Assembly: GCF_005298075.1 (NCBI RefSeq)
Contig: NZ_SZZH01000005.1
Span: 124,001 to 188,000 of the forward strand
DNA: 64,000 nucleotides
DNA from: Nakamurella flava
GTDB taxonomy: Bacteria; Actinomycetota; Actinomycetes; Mycobacteriales; Nakamurellaceae
Reading direction: 5' to 3'
The translations under genes were made by a program, and so were the position numbers. Numbering within the stretch: the stretch's first letter is position 1; every line of letters starts with the position of its first letter. The notes beneath the pieces were generated by a model. It did no database searches. It had not been told where the DNA came from and saw nothing but the letters and a program-made list of their open reading frames with translations. This document shows positions 1 to 8,193 of the stretch, piece after piece.

Positions 1-1300
1 GATCCCCGGAGTCCAGGGTCACGCCGTTACCGACCTCGATGGCCGGCGCCCCCTTCAGGGCGTAGGAGAGCACCACCGGATCCAGAGCCAGGACGCCGTC
101 GACGCTCGTCCCCGTCCGTGCCATATACATGTCGGTGTAGAGCTGCGCCGCGCGCTCGTAGTCGGGGGTCAGGTTGACGTCCTGCGGGAACTGCCCCGGC
201 AGGTCACCGAACAGTCCCTTCTCGGTGGCCGTCAGCTCCGCGATCGGCTGCTGAAACCAACCGATCGATCGGGAAGAGGCGCCTTGGTCGAGGATCTCGA
301 TCTTCCCCTGGTCCGCCCTGATCAGCGCGAACGAGCCGAAGATGCCCCCGGTTGCCCGCGGTTCGGCCGGGTTCTGGAAGACGACCAGCCAGGTCCGCGG
401 CCCGTCCGCGCCCAGCATGGCCGGGGCCAACCGGGCGATCCGCGCCGCCGGGTCGGTGAGATCGGCTGCCTGCACGAGCTTGTCGCCGAGCTTGGTCACG
501 GCGTCGGCCACCGGTTGGGCCAGCGCCGACCGGTCGATACCGCCCACGTCCACCAGTGCCTGGTCGATCGCGGCGTCGGCATTTTGCAGGGTCGGCGAGA
601 TCTGCTGGATGGGAGCCAGCGGAATGACCCCGTCCTTCGGGGCGAGGTTCTCCGGCCGCAGCGTGGTCGCCACGTCCAGCAGCGGCGGCATGACGTCCTG
701 AGCCAGCGAGTTGACGGTGTTGCTGACCGTGCCCACAGCATCGAGATTCGCGCCCACCAGGGGGAGACCGGTGGCCATCCGGTACAGCGGGTCGCTCACC
801 GCCGACCGCGCCGCCGCGGCGTCGGCCTGCAGATCACTGATGGTCTGCCGGGCGGCCGCCTCGTCCAGCGAGTCGACCCCGGCGCCGTCACCACCCAATT
901 GCTCCTGCAGGTCCTGCACCCGGGTCGCTGCGGCATCAAGGTTTGTATAAGCCTGGTACGCCCGGAAGGCCACCCACCCGCCGGCCAGCAGCACCAGGCA
1001 CCCGGCGGCGATCATCGACCAGCCGATCACCCGGCGACGACGACGGCGTTTGCGCCGCGCCTCCTGCTCGGCGGCCTTCTCCTCCGGAGTCAACCGGCGC
1101 CGGTCGGCGAACTGCACCGTCGGCTCCGGCGGCACGTAGGTGGTGACGGTGTAGCGCGACGGACCCGCCGCACCCTCGGCCGGCGCTCCGTCACCTGAGG
1201 TCCCGGATCCCGCCGGCGGGTCGCCCGCTGCCCGCGCGCCACCGCCCGGCGACTCCGCCGCCGATCCCCCAGTACCTACTGAATGCTGATCCCCCGTCAC
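1..1300 (-). CDS. DUF4012 domain membrane protein (3' end beyond window)
   Basis: Membrane-anchored protein of the DUF4012 family, whose members often sit near cell-envelope polysaccharide genes in actinobacteria; the biochemical role is unknown. About 433 residues are visible from a GTG start at 1300, and the frame stays open to the window edge. Residues 1-80 are Gly/Ala/Ser-rich and probably disordered, followed by a basic stretch (RRKRRRRRR) and one membrane helix near 84-106, so most of the protein should lie outside the membrane. A family-typical segment reads NPAEPRATGGIFGSF, the strongest evidence for DUF4012. The upstream ATG at 1306 meets a stop at once, which makes the GTG the better start. 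It is transcribed away from the sensor kinase genes and shares a promoter region with them. Confidence 0.82.
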   Translation of the reverse strand, partial: MTGDQHSVGTGGSAAESPGGGARAAGDPPAGSGTSGDGAPAEGAAGPSRYTVTTYVPPEPTVQFADRRRLTPEEKAAEQEARRKRRRRRRVIGWSMIAAGCLVLLAGGWVAFRAYQAYTNLDAAATRVQDLQEQLGGDGAGVDSLDEAAARQTISDLQADAAAARSAVSDPLYRMATGLPLVGANLDAVGTVSNTVNSLAQDVMPPLLDVATTLRPENLAPKDGVIPLAPIQQISPTLQNADAAIDQALVDVGGIDRSALAQPVADAVTKLGDKLVQAADLTDPAARIARLAPAMLGADGPRTWLVVFQNPAEPRATGGIFGSFALIRADQGKIEILDQGASSRSIGWFQQPIAELTATEKGLFGDLPGQFPQDVNLTPDYERAAQLYTDMYMARTGTSVDGVLALDPVVLSYALKGAPAIEVGNGVTLDSGD

Positions 1301-1597
1301 TCCATGTGACAGTAGACCTGGCCACGTCGTCCCGCCGGGCCTTCACAGGCCGGCCGCAGTATTCCCCCGCTCGGACCCAGAGCTGCTCAGCGGCGAGCCA
1401 CGACGGGCCCCACCTTCGAGTGAACGACGGCCGCCTCCGCCACCAGGACGGCCCCGCCCTGTGATCACTCGTCGGCGTGCCCTTCACAGGGTCTGCTGAC
1501 GTCACTGGACGGATGCAACTCGGCCATCACAACGGGTGCCTGCGCTGCTACGCTCTGCCGCAGGAGCGCCGGGACTCGTCGGGAGGGCGAAGCCCAG
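1301..1597. other. Divergent promoter region, no gene seen
   Basis: This gap lies between the DUF4012 gene (minus) and the first sensor kinase (plus) and must contain both promoters. I see no convincing coding frame, tRNA, repeat or known operator in it. A GGAGGG stretch near 1582 is placed correctly for the kinase GTG at 1598. Confidence 0.5.
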
Positions 1598-2992
1598 GTG
1601 CGGTCGGACCGGGGGGTCACCGCATCGTCATCGCGCCCGCCAGAACGAGGCACGGGGGGTGTCGCGGTCGTGAGCAGCACCGGAACGGTGGCCGGCGGTC
1701 TCGCTGTCCCCGACACCACGCCCGACCCCGCCGAACTGGTCCGACGATCCGAGACCGCCGCCGCGCGAACTGCGCTGCTCCGCCGCATCGGCGACATCAT
1801 GAGCGCCGAACAGGGCCTTCCCAGCGCTCTTCTCCGCAGCATCGTCAACGTCATGGCCGAAACCCTGGGCGGGATCGTCGCCGTCCGCGTCTTCTCGACC
1901 GACCGCCAGCGCGTCACCACCGAAGTCGTGTCCGAACCGCTGCGTGAGGCCGACACCAACGATCCGGACCTCGTCCAGGCCGCCCTGCTGTGGGACCCGG
2001 GCTGGCCGCCCAGCGTCCTGGACCGCCTCGGCAACCGCGCCTGGTCCAGCGCCCGCGCCCCGGGCTGGCGCGAGGACCTCGCGCATTCCTCAGCGCTCCC
2101 GCTGCCGGACAGCCTGCTGCACGTCGTCTCCGCGCCGATCCGCGCCGACCAAATCGTCGTCGGATACCTGCGCTGCATCCGGACGACCACGACCCCGGTC
2201 ACCACCGAGTTCCAGCCGGCCGACGACGACCTCACACAGATCGTCGCCGACCGCATCGGCTCGGCCCTGACGGTGAAGCGGCTGCGCACCCGCCTGGAAC
2301 GCGCCGAACTGGACGGCCGCGCCGCCGCCGACCGGTTGTCCCGGTTGCGCCTGGAATACGCCTCCGTCATCGAGCAGCTCAGCACCGTGGAGGAACGCGA
2401 ACGCGTCCTGCTCGCCGAGGCGATCCACGACGAACCGATGCAACTCATCGTCGCCGTCATGATGCTGATGGACAGCACTCCCGACCATCAGCGACCGGCC
2501 GGCATGGACCGGTGGATCGACGTGCTGGAACGCGCCGTCGGCAAATTGCGGTCCCTCATCATCTCCATGACGCCCGCCGATCTCACCGACGGTCTCGGGA
2601 TCGCGCTGCGGCGGCTGGCCGAAGGCATCTTCGTCGGCTGGCCGATGAGCATCGAAGTCACGGGCCTGGAGCAGGTGCCATTGAGCCCGGCCCGAGCCAG
2701 CACCGCGTGGAAGATCGCCCGCGAATCCCTGGTCAACGTGCGGAAGCACGCCCAGGCGTCGGCCGTGCGGGTGGATCTCCAGCTGATCGACGGTCAGGTA
2801 CGCCTCCGGGTGGCCGACGACGGCGTCGGGGCCTCCGATCTCAGCTCCGGCCCCGGCCATCTCGGCGTCGCCACCATGCGCGCGCGGGCCGTCGCCGACG
2901 GCGGCACCCTGGACATCGTCGCCGCTCCGGGCGGGGGAACCACGGTGACCTTCCGCATCCCCGCGTCGTCCGCGCCGCCCGGGGATCCCTGA
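1598..2992 (+). CDS. GAF-type sensor histidine kinase, HisKA_3-like
   Basis: Cytoplasmic sensor kinase of the NarX/DesK-like class; no membrane helix is evident. An N-terminal GAF-like sensory region (about 60-225) is followed by a coiled segment and the dimerisation helix with phospho-acceptor His277 in AEAIHDEP. The ATP-binding domain shows Asn380 (ESLVNVRKH) and the ADDGVG box (407-411), then a GGGTTV lid. All catalytic motifs look intact. The GTG at 1598 is preceded by GGAGGG at good spacing; an in-frame GTG at 1670 is an alternative. A second, related kinase-receiver gene follows after 87 bases, and no DNA-binding response regulator lies next to the pair. The partner and signal are unknown. 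Confidence 0.85.
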   Translation: MRSDRGVTASSSRPPERGTGGVAVVSSTGTVAGGLAVPDTTPDPAELVRRSETAAARTALLRRIGDIMSAEQGLPSALLRSIVNVMAETLGGIVAVRVFSTDRQRVTTEVVSEPLREADTNDPDLVQAALLWDPGWPPSVLDRLGNRAWSSARAPGWREDLAHSSALPLPDSLLHVVSAPIRADQIVVGYLRCIRTTTTPVTTEFQPADDDLTQIVADRIGSALTVKRLRTRLERAELDGRAAADRLSRLRLEYASVIEQLSTVEERERVLLAEAIHDEPMQLIVAVMMLMDSTPDHQRPAGMDRWIDVLERAVGKLRSLIISMTPADLTDGLGIALRRLAEGIFVGWPMSIEVTGLEQVPLSPARASTAWKIARESLVNVRKHAQASAVRVDLQLIDGQVRLRVADDGVGASDLSSGPGHLGVATMRARAVADGGTLDIVAAPGGGTTVTFRIPASSAPPGDP

Positions 2993-3079
2993 CCCGGTCG
3001 GGGCGGCCTCCGCCGCGCCGCGCACACCCCCACACCATCACCGGCTGCAGCAGACCGGCTGTCGAAAACCTGGTGCACC

Positions 3080-4795
3080 TTGTCGAACCACGATGCGCGA
3101 CATCCCGCCACACCCCCCGAACGCCATGCCGGGCGGACCCCTGCGTCACCCGACGGCCCCGGCGCGACGACCCTGCTGGCCCGGACCACGGCGGCCGACC
3201 TCGGCCCGCCACCGGACGTCACCGCCGACAGCCGCATCCTGCGCAAGGTCCTCGACGAGATGGCCACCCGGCTACCCGCCGAGGAACTGCTCGACTCCCT
3301 GGCCGCATTCGTCGCCGCGGCCATCGGCGAGGGGGCGGTCATCTGGCCCGCGGTCGGCGATCCTCGCCTCGACGGACGACCGGTCGTCTCCCACCCCGAT
3401 CCCGACGTCCGGCGGGCGGTGCGCCGAGCCCTGGCCGGCAGTCACCCCCGTCCCGGCACCACGAGACCCGACACGGTCCACCGCCTGCGGGACGACCTCG
3501 GTGCGGCCACCGGGGCGGCCATCGTGACCGCCGTCCACCGCGCCGGTCACCTGCTCGGGCACATCGCCGCGTTCTCCACCGGCGCGGGCGACTTCGGCCG
3601 CGGTGAACAACGACTGCTGGAAAGACTGGCCCGAGCCGCCGCGGCCGCCCTCGACCAGATCGCGCACGAGACCACCGCGCCACCCGCCGGCCCACTGCCC
3701 CGGCAGCGCACCGGGGAACGGTCAGTCGGTCGACAGCTCCCCCGGCAACCCGGGCCCGCATGGTCCCCGGCCGAGCAACTGGCCCACATCGAGGACGAGG
3801 AACGACGGTCACTGGCCGACGCCCTGACCGAAGAACCGATCCAACGCATCGTCAGCGGGCTGCTCACCCTCGAACACCTCCGCGGACGGCTGGACCCCAA
3901 CGCGCGCCGCGTCGTCGACGAGGTCACCGGCCAGCTCGAGGAGTCGCTGGCCTGGCTGCGCAACCTCATCGTCATCGCCCTCACCCCGCCCGACCTGGCC
4001 GGCGGACTCGGGCGGGCCCTCGGGGCACTGGCCCGCAGCATCTTCGCCGGCACCGGGACCCGGGTGACCGTGACCGGGCCCAACCACGTCCCGCTGGACC
4101 CCGGGACCATGGAGACGACGTACCGGATCTTGCGGGAGGCGTTGACGAACGTCCGCCGGCACGCCGCCGCCGGATCAGTCACCCTGCAGATCGACACCCA
4201 CCACGACGAAGTCGTGCTCCGACTGATCGACGACGGCAGAGGGACAACGGGCCTCACCGAAGCCACCCTCAGCCGCGGAGTGACGTCCATGCGCGCCCGC
4301 GCCGAGAACGTCGGCGCCCGGCTGCGCATCCACAGCGCACCCGGACGCGGCACCACCGTCACCCTCGCCCTGACCGCCCGGCGGCGGACCACCCACACCC
4401 GGCCCCCGTTCACGACGGCCCCGACCACCGGCCAACGGACCAAACGCATCGTTGTGTGCGACGACCAACGCGACCTCCGCGAAGCCATCCGGCTCGTCCT
4501 CACCGACGTTCCCCGCTTCCGGATCGTCGCCGAAGCCGAGAACGGACCGTCCGGGCTGCACGAGATCCGTCTGCACCGACCCGATCTCATCCTGCTCGAC
4601 GTCAGCATGCCCGGCGGCGGACCGGATCTGGCCCGCGCCGCCAAGGACGCCAGCCCCACCTCGCACATCGTCGTCTTCTCCGGACGGGACGACGCCGCCA
4701 CCCGCGACGCGATGCTCGCCGCCGGCGCCGACCAGTACGTCCTGAAGTCCGGACGTCTGCGCCTGCTCCTGGAAGCACTCGACAACGCGGGCTGA
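3080..4795 (+). CDS. Degenerate sensor kinase fused to a receiver domain
   Basis: Paralogue of the preceding kinase with a receiver at its C-terminus. A GAF-like region (about 50-200), helix region, ATPase domain and receiver (about 455-571) are seen. Where the upstream kinase has the phospho-acceptor His, this one has Thr250 (ADALTEEPIQ, DNA codon ACC), so it probably cannot autophosphorylate in the usual way. The ATPase domain keeps Asn357 (EALTNVRRH) and the DDGRG box at 384. The receiver looks functional, with acidic pair Asp461/462, phospho-site Asp507, Ser534 and Lys556, but no output domain follows. It may be phosphorylated by the upstream kinase in a heteromer. The TTG start is the only upstream candidate in frame, so the first residues are uncertain. 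Confidence 0.8.
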   Translation: MSNHDARHPATPPERHAGRTPASPDGPGATTLLARTTAADLGPPPDVTADSRILRKVLDEMATRLPAEELLDSLAAFVAAAIGEGAVIWPAVGDPRLDGRPVVSHPDPDVRRAVRRALAGSHPRPGTTRPDTVHRLRDDLGAATGAAIVTAVHRAGHLLGHIAAFSTGAGDFGRGEQRLLERLARAAAAALDQIAHETTAPPAGPLPRQRTGERSVGRQLPRQPGPAWSPAEQLAHIEDEERRSLADALTEEPIQRIVSGLLTLEHLRGRLDPNARRVVDEVTGQLEESLAWLRNLIVIALTPPDLAGGLGRALGALARSIFAGTGTRVTVTGPNHVPLDPGTMETTYRILREALTNVRRHAAAGSVTLQIDTHHDEVVLRLIDDGRGTTGLTEATLSRGVTSMRARAENVGARLRIHSAPGRGTTVTLALTARRRTTHTRPPFTTAPTTGQRTKRIVVCDDQRDLREAIRLVLTDVPRFRIVAEAENGPSGLHEIRLHRPDLILLDVSMPGGGPDLARAAKDASPTSHIVVFSGRDDAATRDAMLAAGADQYVLKSGRLRLLLEALDNAG

Positions 4796-4887
4796 GCTAC
4801 AGCCAGCCGGCCTCACGGCCCGGGGACAAATCAACCCACTGCCTGTCACAACTACCGACGGCGAATGTCACAGAACGGACGCAAGTC

Positions 4888-5865
4888 ATGACCGTACTGC
4901 CGAACAGACAGCCTGACCCAGTACACGGCTCGCCTCAACCGGAAATCGTCATTCCGCTCCATGTGCGGGACATCGGAACGGCTGCTCGCACTTTCGATAC
5001 TCTCCGGCGCTACGTCAGACCGGCTGAGATCACCGTGATTACTGGATCGGAGTCATCATCTGATCCGCGCCTGGCCGGTTGCCGCGTTCTGGACGAGGAC
5101 AAGTTGGTGCCGGGGATGACCCTCGACGCAGTGCGACGCAAGATGGAAGAATACGACATTCCGAAACTCCGGTCACCGGGCTGGCTGTTGCAGCAGTTCC
5201 TCAAGCTGGGCTACGCGAGGACGACGCCTCACACCGGCTACATCATCTGGGATTCTGACACCATTCCGACAAAGCGGTTCGACTTCTTCTCAGAACGCGA
5301 CGGCCGCCCTTTCTTATTCGGAAAAACGGAAAACTTCCCCCCCTATTACGAATTGAACAGAAGGGTATTGGGTCTCGAGAACCGTCGACTGGCTACGCAG
5401 CTAGGACCGGCTCTCCCTTCGTTCGTCGCTGAAGTGATGTACATGCGGACCGATCTCGTCAACGAGATGCTTGATGAGGTCGAGACCCGAACTGGACTTC
5501 CCTTCTGGGAGGGGATCATCAGCGTCATGGACGCCAACTCCATTCCGGCTGAATTCGAGATGTATGGCAACTTCGTTTGCCAGAGGTACCCCGACCAGTA
5601 CATCATTACCGAAGCGAATTTCTTTCGATTCGCTGCGAAGCTGGTGGGAGTCGAACCGACCAGCGAGCAGATGGCCTGGCTTTCACAAGACTTCGACGTC
5701 ATATCGCTGGAGTCTTATCACGAAAGAAAATTCTTCTCGAAGCTCACCCGGTCCCCCATCGTGCGGCGAATCGCGTCCGCTCGACGTATATGCACCACAT
5801 TCAATGCGGTGGCGACACCGCTGGTGAAGACGAAGTGGACCGGGTCGAAATACTTCTACTTCTGA
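4888..5865 (+). CDS. DUF6492-family glycosyltransferase-like protein
   Basis: A 325-residue soluble protein that resembles DUF6492 proteins, which are commonly annotated as putative glycosyltransferases. It has a DxD-type motif in IIWDSDTIPTKR (about residue 120), the usual place for metal and nucleotide-sugar binding in GT-A folds, and a C-terminus ending in YFYF. Substrate and product are unknown. Codon use is visibly less GC-biased than in the neighbours (many TTC/AAA/ATT-rich stretches), which suggests recent transfer. The frame remains open far upstream through the kinase gene, but only as an antisense/out-of-frame artefact; the ATG at 4888 begins recognisable protein. No other polysaccharide gene is nearby apart from the DUF4012 gene. 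Confidence 0.7.
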   Translation: MTVLPNRQPDPVHGSPQPEIVIPLHVRDIGTAARTFDTLRRYVRPAEITVITGSESSSDPRLAGCRVLDEDKLVPGMTLDAVRRKMEEYDIPKLRSPGWLLQQFLKLGYARTTPHTGYIIWDSDTIPTKRFDFFSERDGRPFLFGKTENFPPYYELNRRVLGLENRRLATQLGPALPSFVAEVMYMRTDLVNEMLDEVETRTGLPFWEGIISVMDANSIPAEFEMYGNFVCQRYPDQYIITEANFFRFAAKLVGVEPTSEQMAWLSQDFDVISLESYHERKFFSKLTRSPIVRRIASARRICTTFNAVATPLVKTKWTGSKYFYF

Positions 5866-5943
5866 GCGAAGCCCAACGTACGCTCTCACTGGCCTGCAGT
5901 CCGGGAGAGTATCCACCAGGACTTCACGACTATCGGCGGACGC

Positions 5944-5969
5944 ACCTGGGCCCCTAACGGCACCCAGGT
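5944..5969. terminator. Short hairpin between convergent genes
   Basis: ACCTGGG and CCCAGGT form a 7-bp inverted repeat with a 12-base spacer between the stops of the converging DUF6492 and carotenoid oxygenase genes. There is no T-tract; a terminator role is only suggested by position. Confidence 0.3.
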
Positions 5970-5977
5970 TCGTCACC

Positions 5978-7390
5978 TCACTCCTGCGTGGGCAACCAGT
6001 TCCCGTGCAGGCCCAGCGGGACCCGGGCAGGCAACTGGACGGTGGCCACCGGGCCCGCCGCGATGTCGGCGGCATCGAGCACCACCAGCCGGCTGTGGGC
6101 GACGCCGGCCGGATCGGCGACGATGGTGAGCCACCAGCCGTCGTCCGGAGCGCTTGCCCCCGGCCGTGGCGCGAACGAGGGCTCCCCGACCAGACCGTCC
6201 TCGGCGGTCCACATCGACGCCCGACCGGTCGCGGTGTCGAAGACCCGGACGGCGTCGAACGCGCCCGGCACCGGCGGGGCCGCGGCCGTGCGGTGACCCA
6301 TCGCCACCTGACGGTGCGCGGAACCCAGCAACCGATCGTCGATCCGCGGGAACTCCAGCCGTCCGGCCTCGATCTCCTCGTGCTCGATGGAGCCGGCGAC
6401 GGGATCGATGGTGGTGCGCACGAAGGCCGACGTGTGCGGGCCGGACCGCAGCCCCATGCCCGGGTTGTTGTGCTGCACCATGTCCACCACGATCGGAGAG
6501 TCCGCGGTACCCGGAGCCCCGCCCGGACCGGTCCGGTGGAAGGCGTTGGCCATGTGCCACGTCCAGAACGTGTCACCGTGCGCCCACTTCACCGCACCGC
6601 CGTCCCGCGGGACGCTCGCCACCCGGGTGCCCTCGTCCGGTTCCCAGGACAGCAGCGAGCCACCGCGCATCGCCGCCATCACGTCGAAGAACAAGGGGGA
6701 CAGGACCAGCACGACACTGTGCTCGGTCAGGGCCATGTCGTGGATCATCACCGGGCGCAGCACCCCGGGGACCGGCGTGTCGGACCGGGTCACCCGCCCG
6801 TCCCGGTCGATGACCGACCACGTCAGGAACGGGGCTTCGAGCATGTAGCAGAAGACGACCATCTCGCCGGTGACCGGGTCGATCTTGGGGTGGGCCGTCA
6901 TGCCGACGGGCAGGGCACCGTCGAAGGTCTCCCGTTTGACGGTGGCCAGATCGGGACCGAGACAGAACGGCGGCGTGCCCTCGGCCATCGCCATCAGACG
7001 GCCGGAGTGCCGGACGATGTTGATGTCCGGCATCTCCCGGAACGAACCGGCCAGTTCCGGTCCGACCTCGTCCGCGGTGGGCGTGCGGCCGGACATCAGA
7101 CCGGGCCACAGGACGTGCCCGGCCTGTTCCTCGAGCTGCACCATCGGCGTGCGCACGAAGCGGTTGCGGTAGTGCGCCGTGCCGTCCCGCAGCGTGACGG
7201 CGTGCACCATGCCGTCGCCCTCCAACGGGTACAGGTAGGAACCGACCGGGGTGAACCGCGGGTTGGGGCCGTTGCGCAGGTACTCCCCGTCCAGCTCCGG
7301 CGGCAGCGCACCCGAGATGACGGTGGCCGGTTGGTCGATCTCGTCGAGGGTCGGCCGGAACGGACCACTGAGGTGCACGTCCCCGGACAT
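5978..7390 (-). CDS. Carotenoid cleavage oxygenase family protein
   Basis: Non-heme iron dioxygenase of the carotenoid/stilbene cleavage family, 470 residues, normal length. It opens with the family's early block (NGPNPRF near 41-46), and four His residues are placed as iron ligands: His167 (TAHPK), His217 (MIHD), His279 (WHMANAF) and His462 (GLHGNW) at the extreme C-terminus. The substrate could be a carotenoid, apocarotenoid or stilbene-like phenylpropanoid; nothing nearby makes carotenoids, so it cannot be assigned. The ATG at 7390 gives the usual short N-terminus. A small membrane protein gene lies 92 bases upstream in the same direction and may be co-transcribed. Confidence 0.9.
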   Translation of the reverse strand: MSGDVHLSGPFRPTLDEIDQPATVISGALPPELDGEYLRNGPNPRFTPVGSYLYPLEGDGMVHAVTLRDGTAHYRNRFVRTPMVQLEEQAGHVLWPGLMSGRTPTADEVGPELAGSFREMPDINIVRHSGRLMAMAEGTPPFCLGPDLATVKRETFDGALPVGMTAHPKIDPVTGEMVVFCYMLEAPFLTWSVIDRDGRVTRSDTPVPGVLRPVMIHDMALTEHSVVLVLSPLFFDVMAAMRGGSLLSWEPDEGTRVASVPRDGGAVKWAHGDTFWTWHMANAFHRTGPGGAPGTADSPIVVDMVQHNNPGMGLRSGPHTSAFVRTTIDPVAGSIEHEEIEAGRLEFPRIDDRLLGSAHRQVAMGHRTAAAPPVPGAFDAVRVFDTATGRASMWTAEDGLVGEPSFAPRPGASAPDDGWWLTIVADPAGVAHSRLVVLDAADIAAGPVATVQLPARVPLGLHGNWLPTQE

Positions 7391-7482
7391 GTCGGCCAAC
7401 CCGGGATGGCCGTGCCGGGTGGGCGTCGCGGGATGGACGGCCGGAGCGCCCGCAGGACCCTCGGACGCGCCTGGCGGGCGCG

Positions 7483-8145
7483 TCACGCCGAGGTCCGGGT
7501 GTCGGCCGGTTCGCCCTGCGCATGACCGCGGACCCGGTCCGGGTAGCTGACCGTGAACTTGACCATGAACCAGACGATCGCGATGGGCAGGATCCAGTTC
7601 AGCAACAGGTCGAGGAACTGGTTGTCGTCCGCCTGCCCGGTCTTGCCGCCGAGCGCGGCGACCGCCACCGACAGCAGACCCATGGCCAGGATTGCCACCC
7701 CCCAGGCGGTGCTCAGCACGCGGTTGATCTTGACGAACGTCGGTGAACCCCAGTACTGGCGGGGGACGCCCTGCCGGGCGTACTCGGCGGTGAACGGCAG
7801 CACGGGAACGGTGGCCAGCACGTAGATCCCGAGCACGACACCGACCAGCGGAACGCCCCACCGGTAGAGCCAGGCGTCGACGTCCGGGCCGCCGACGAAG
7901 CCGGCGACGGCGATGGCCCCGAACAGGACCAGCGTCCCCAGGTTCAGGATCTTCGGTCCGTGCTTGCGGGCGTTGGTGACGACCGAGAACAAGGTCAGGG
8001 CGACAGCGATGACGGCCGCCCAGGCCACCCGGTTGGGCCCGAACTGCTGCGAGACGAGAGTGAACACGATCCACGGGACGAAGCCCATCAGGATCACGAG
8101 ATTCTTCATGCCCGGGAAACTAGGAGGCGGGTGCGGTCGAGACAT
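7483..8145 (-). CDS. Multi-pass membrane protein of unknown function
   Basis: Small integral membrane protein with about five hydrophobic helices and a hydrophilic C-terminal tail rich in Arg, Asp and Thr. I do not recognise a named family or any catalytic motif; similar proteins are usually annotated only as putative integral membrane proteins. Two starts are possible: the ATG at 8145 gives 220 residues, and the ATG at 8109 (MKNLVILMG) gives 208 residues and begins right at the first helix. The second is attractive because the extra residues are Pro-rich and unlike a signal, but no strong ribosome site separates them. It precedes the carotenoid oxygenase on the same strand. Confidence 0.65.
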   Translation of the reverse strand: MSRPHPPPSFPGMKNLVILMGFVPWIVFTLVSQQFGPNRVAWAAVIAVALTLFSVVTNARKHGPKILNLGTLVLFGAIAVAGFVGGPDVDAWLYRWGVPLVGVVLGIYVLATVPVLPFTAEYARQGVPRQYWGSPTFVKINRVLSTAWGVAILAMGLLSVAVAALGGKTGQADDNQFLDLLLNWILPIAIVWFMVKFTVSYPDRVRGHAQGEPADTRTSA

Positions 8146-8193
8146 CCGCCGACCGGCGGAGGCGCTTCGTTCCCCGACCGGGCCCGCTTCGCG

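Noticed and set aside
284-1198. Plus-strand open frame of about 300 codons at the left edge
   Set aside because: Low-complexity Arg/Gly/His product; the opposite strand encodes a DUF4012 protein with a membrane helix and family motif that runs off the window.
3760-4887. Upstream extension of the DUF6492 reading frame
   Set aside because: It overlaps the well-supported kinase-receiver gene in another frame and is Arg/Pro/Thr-rich without domains; protein-like sequence starts at 4888.
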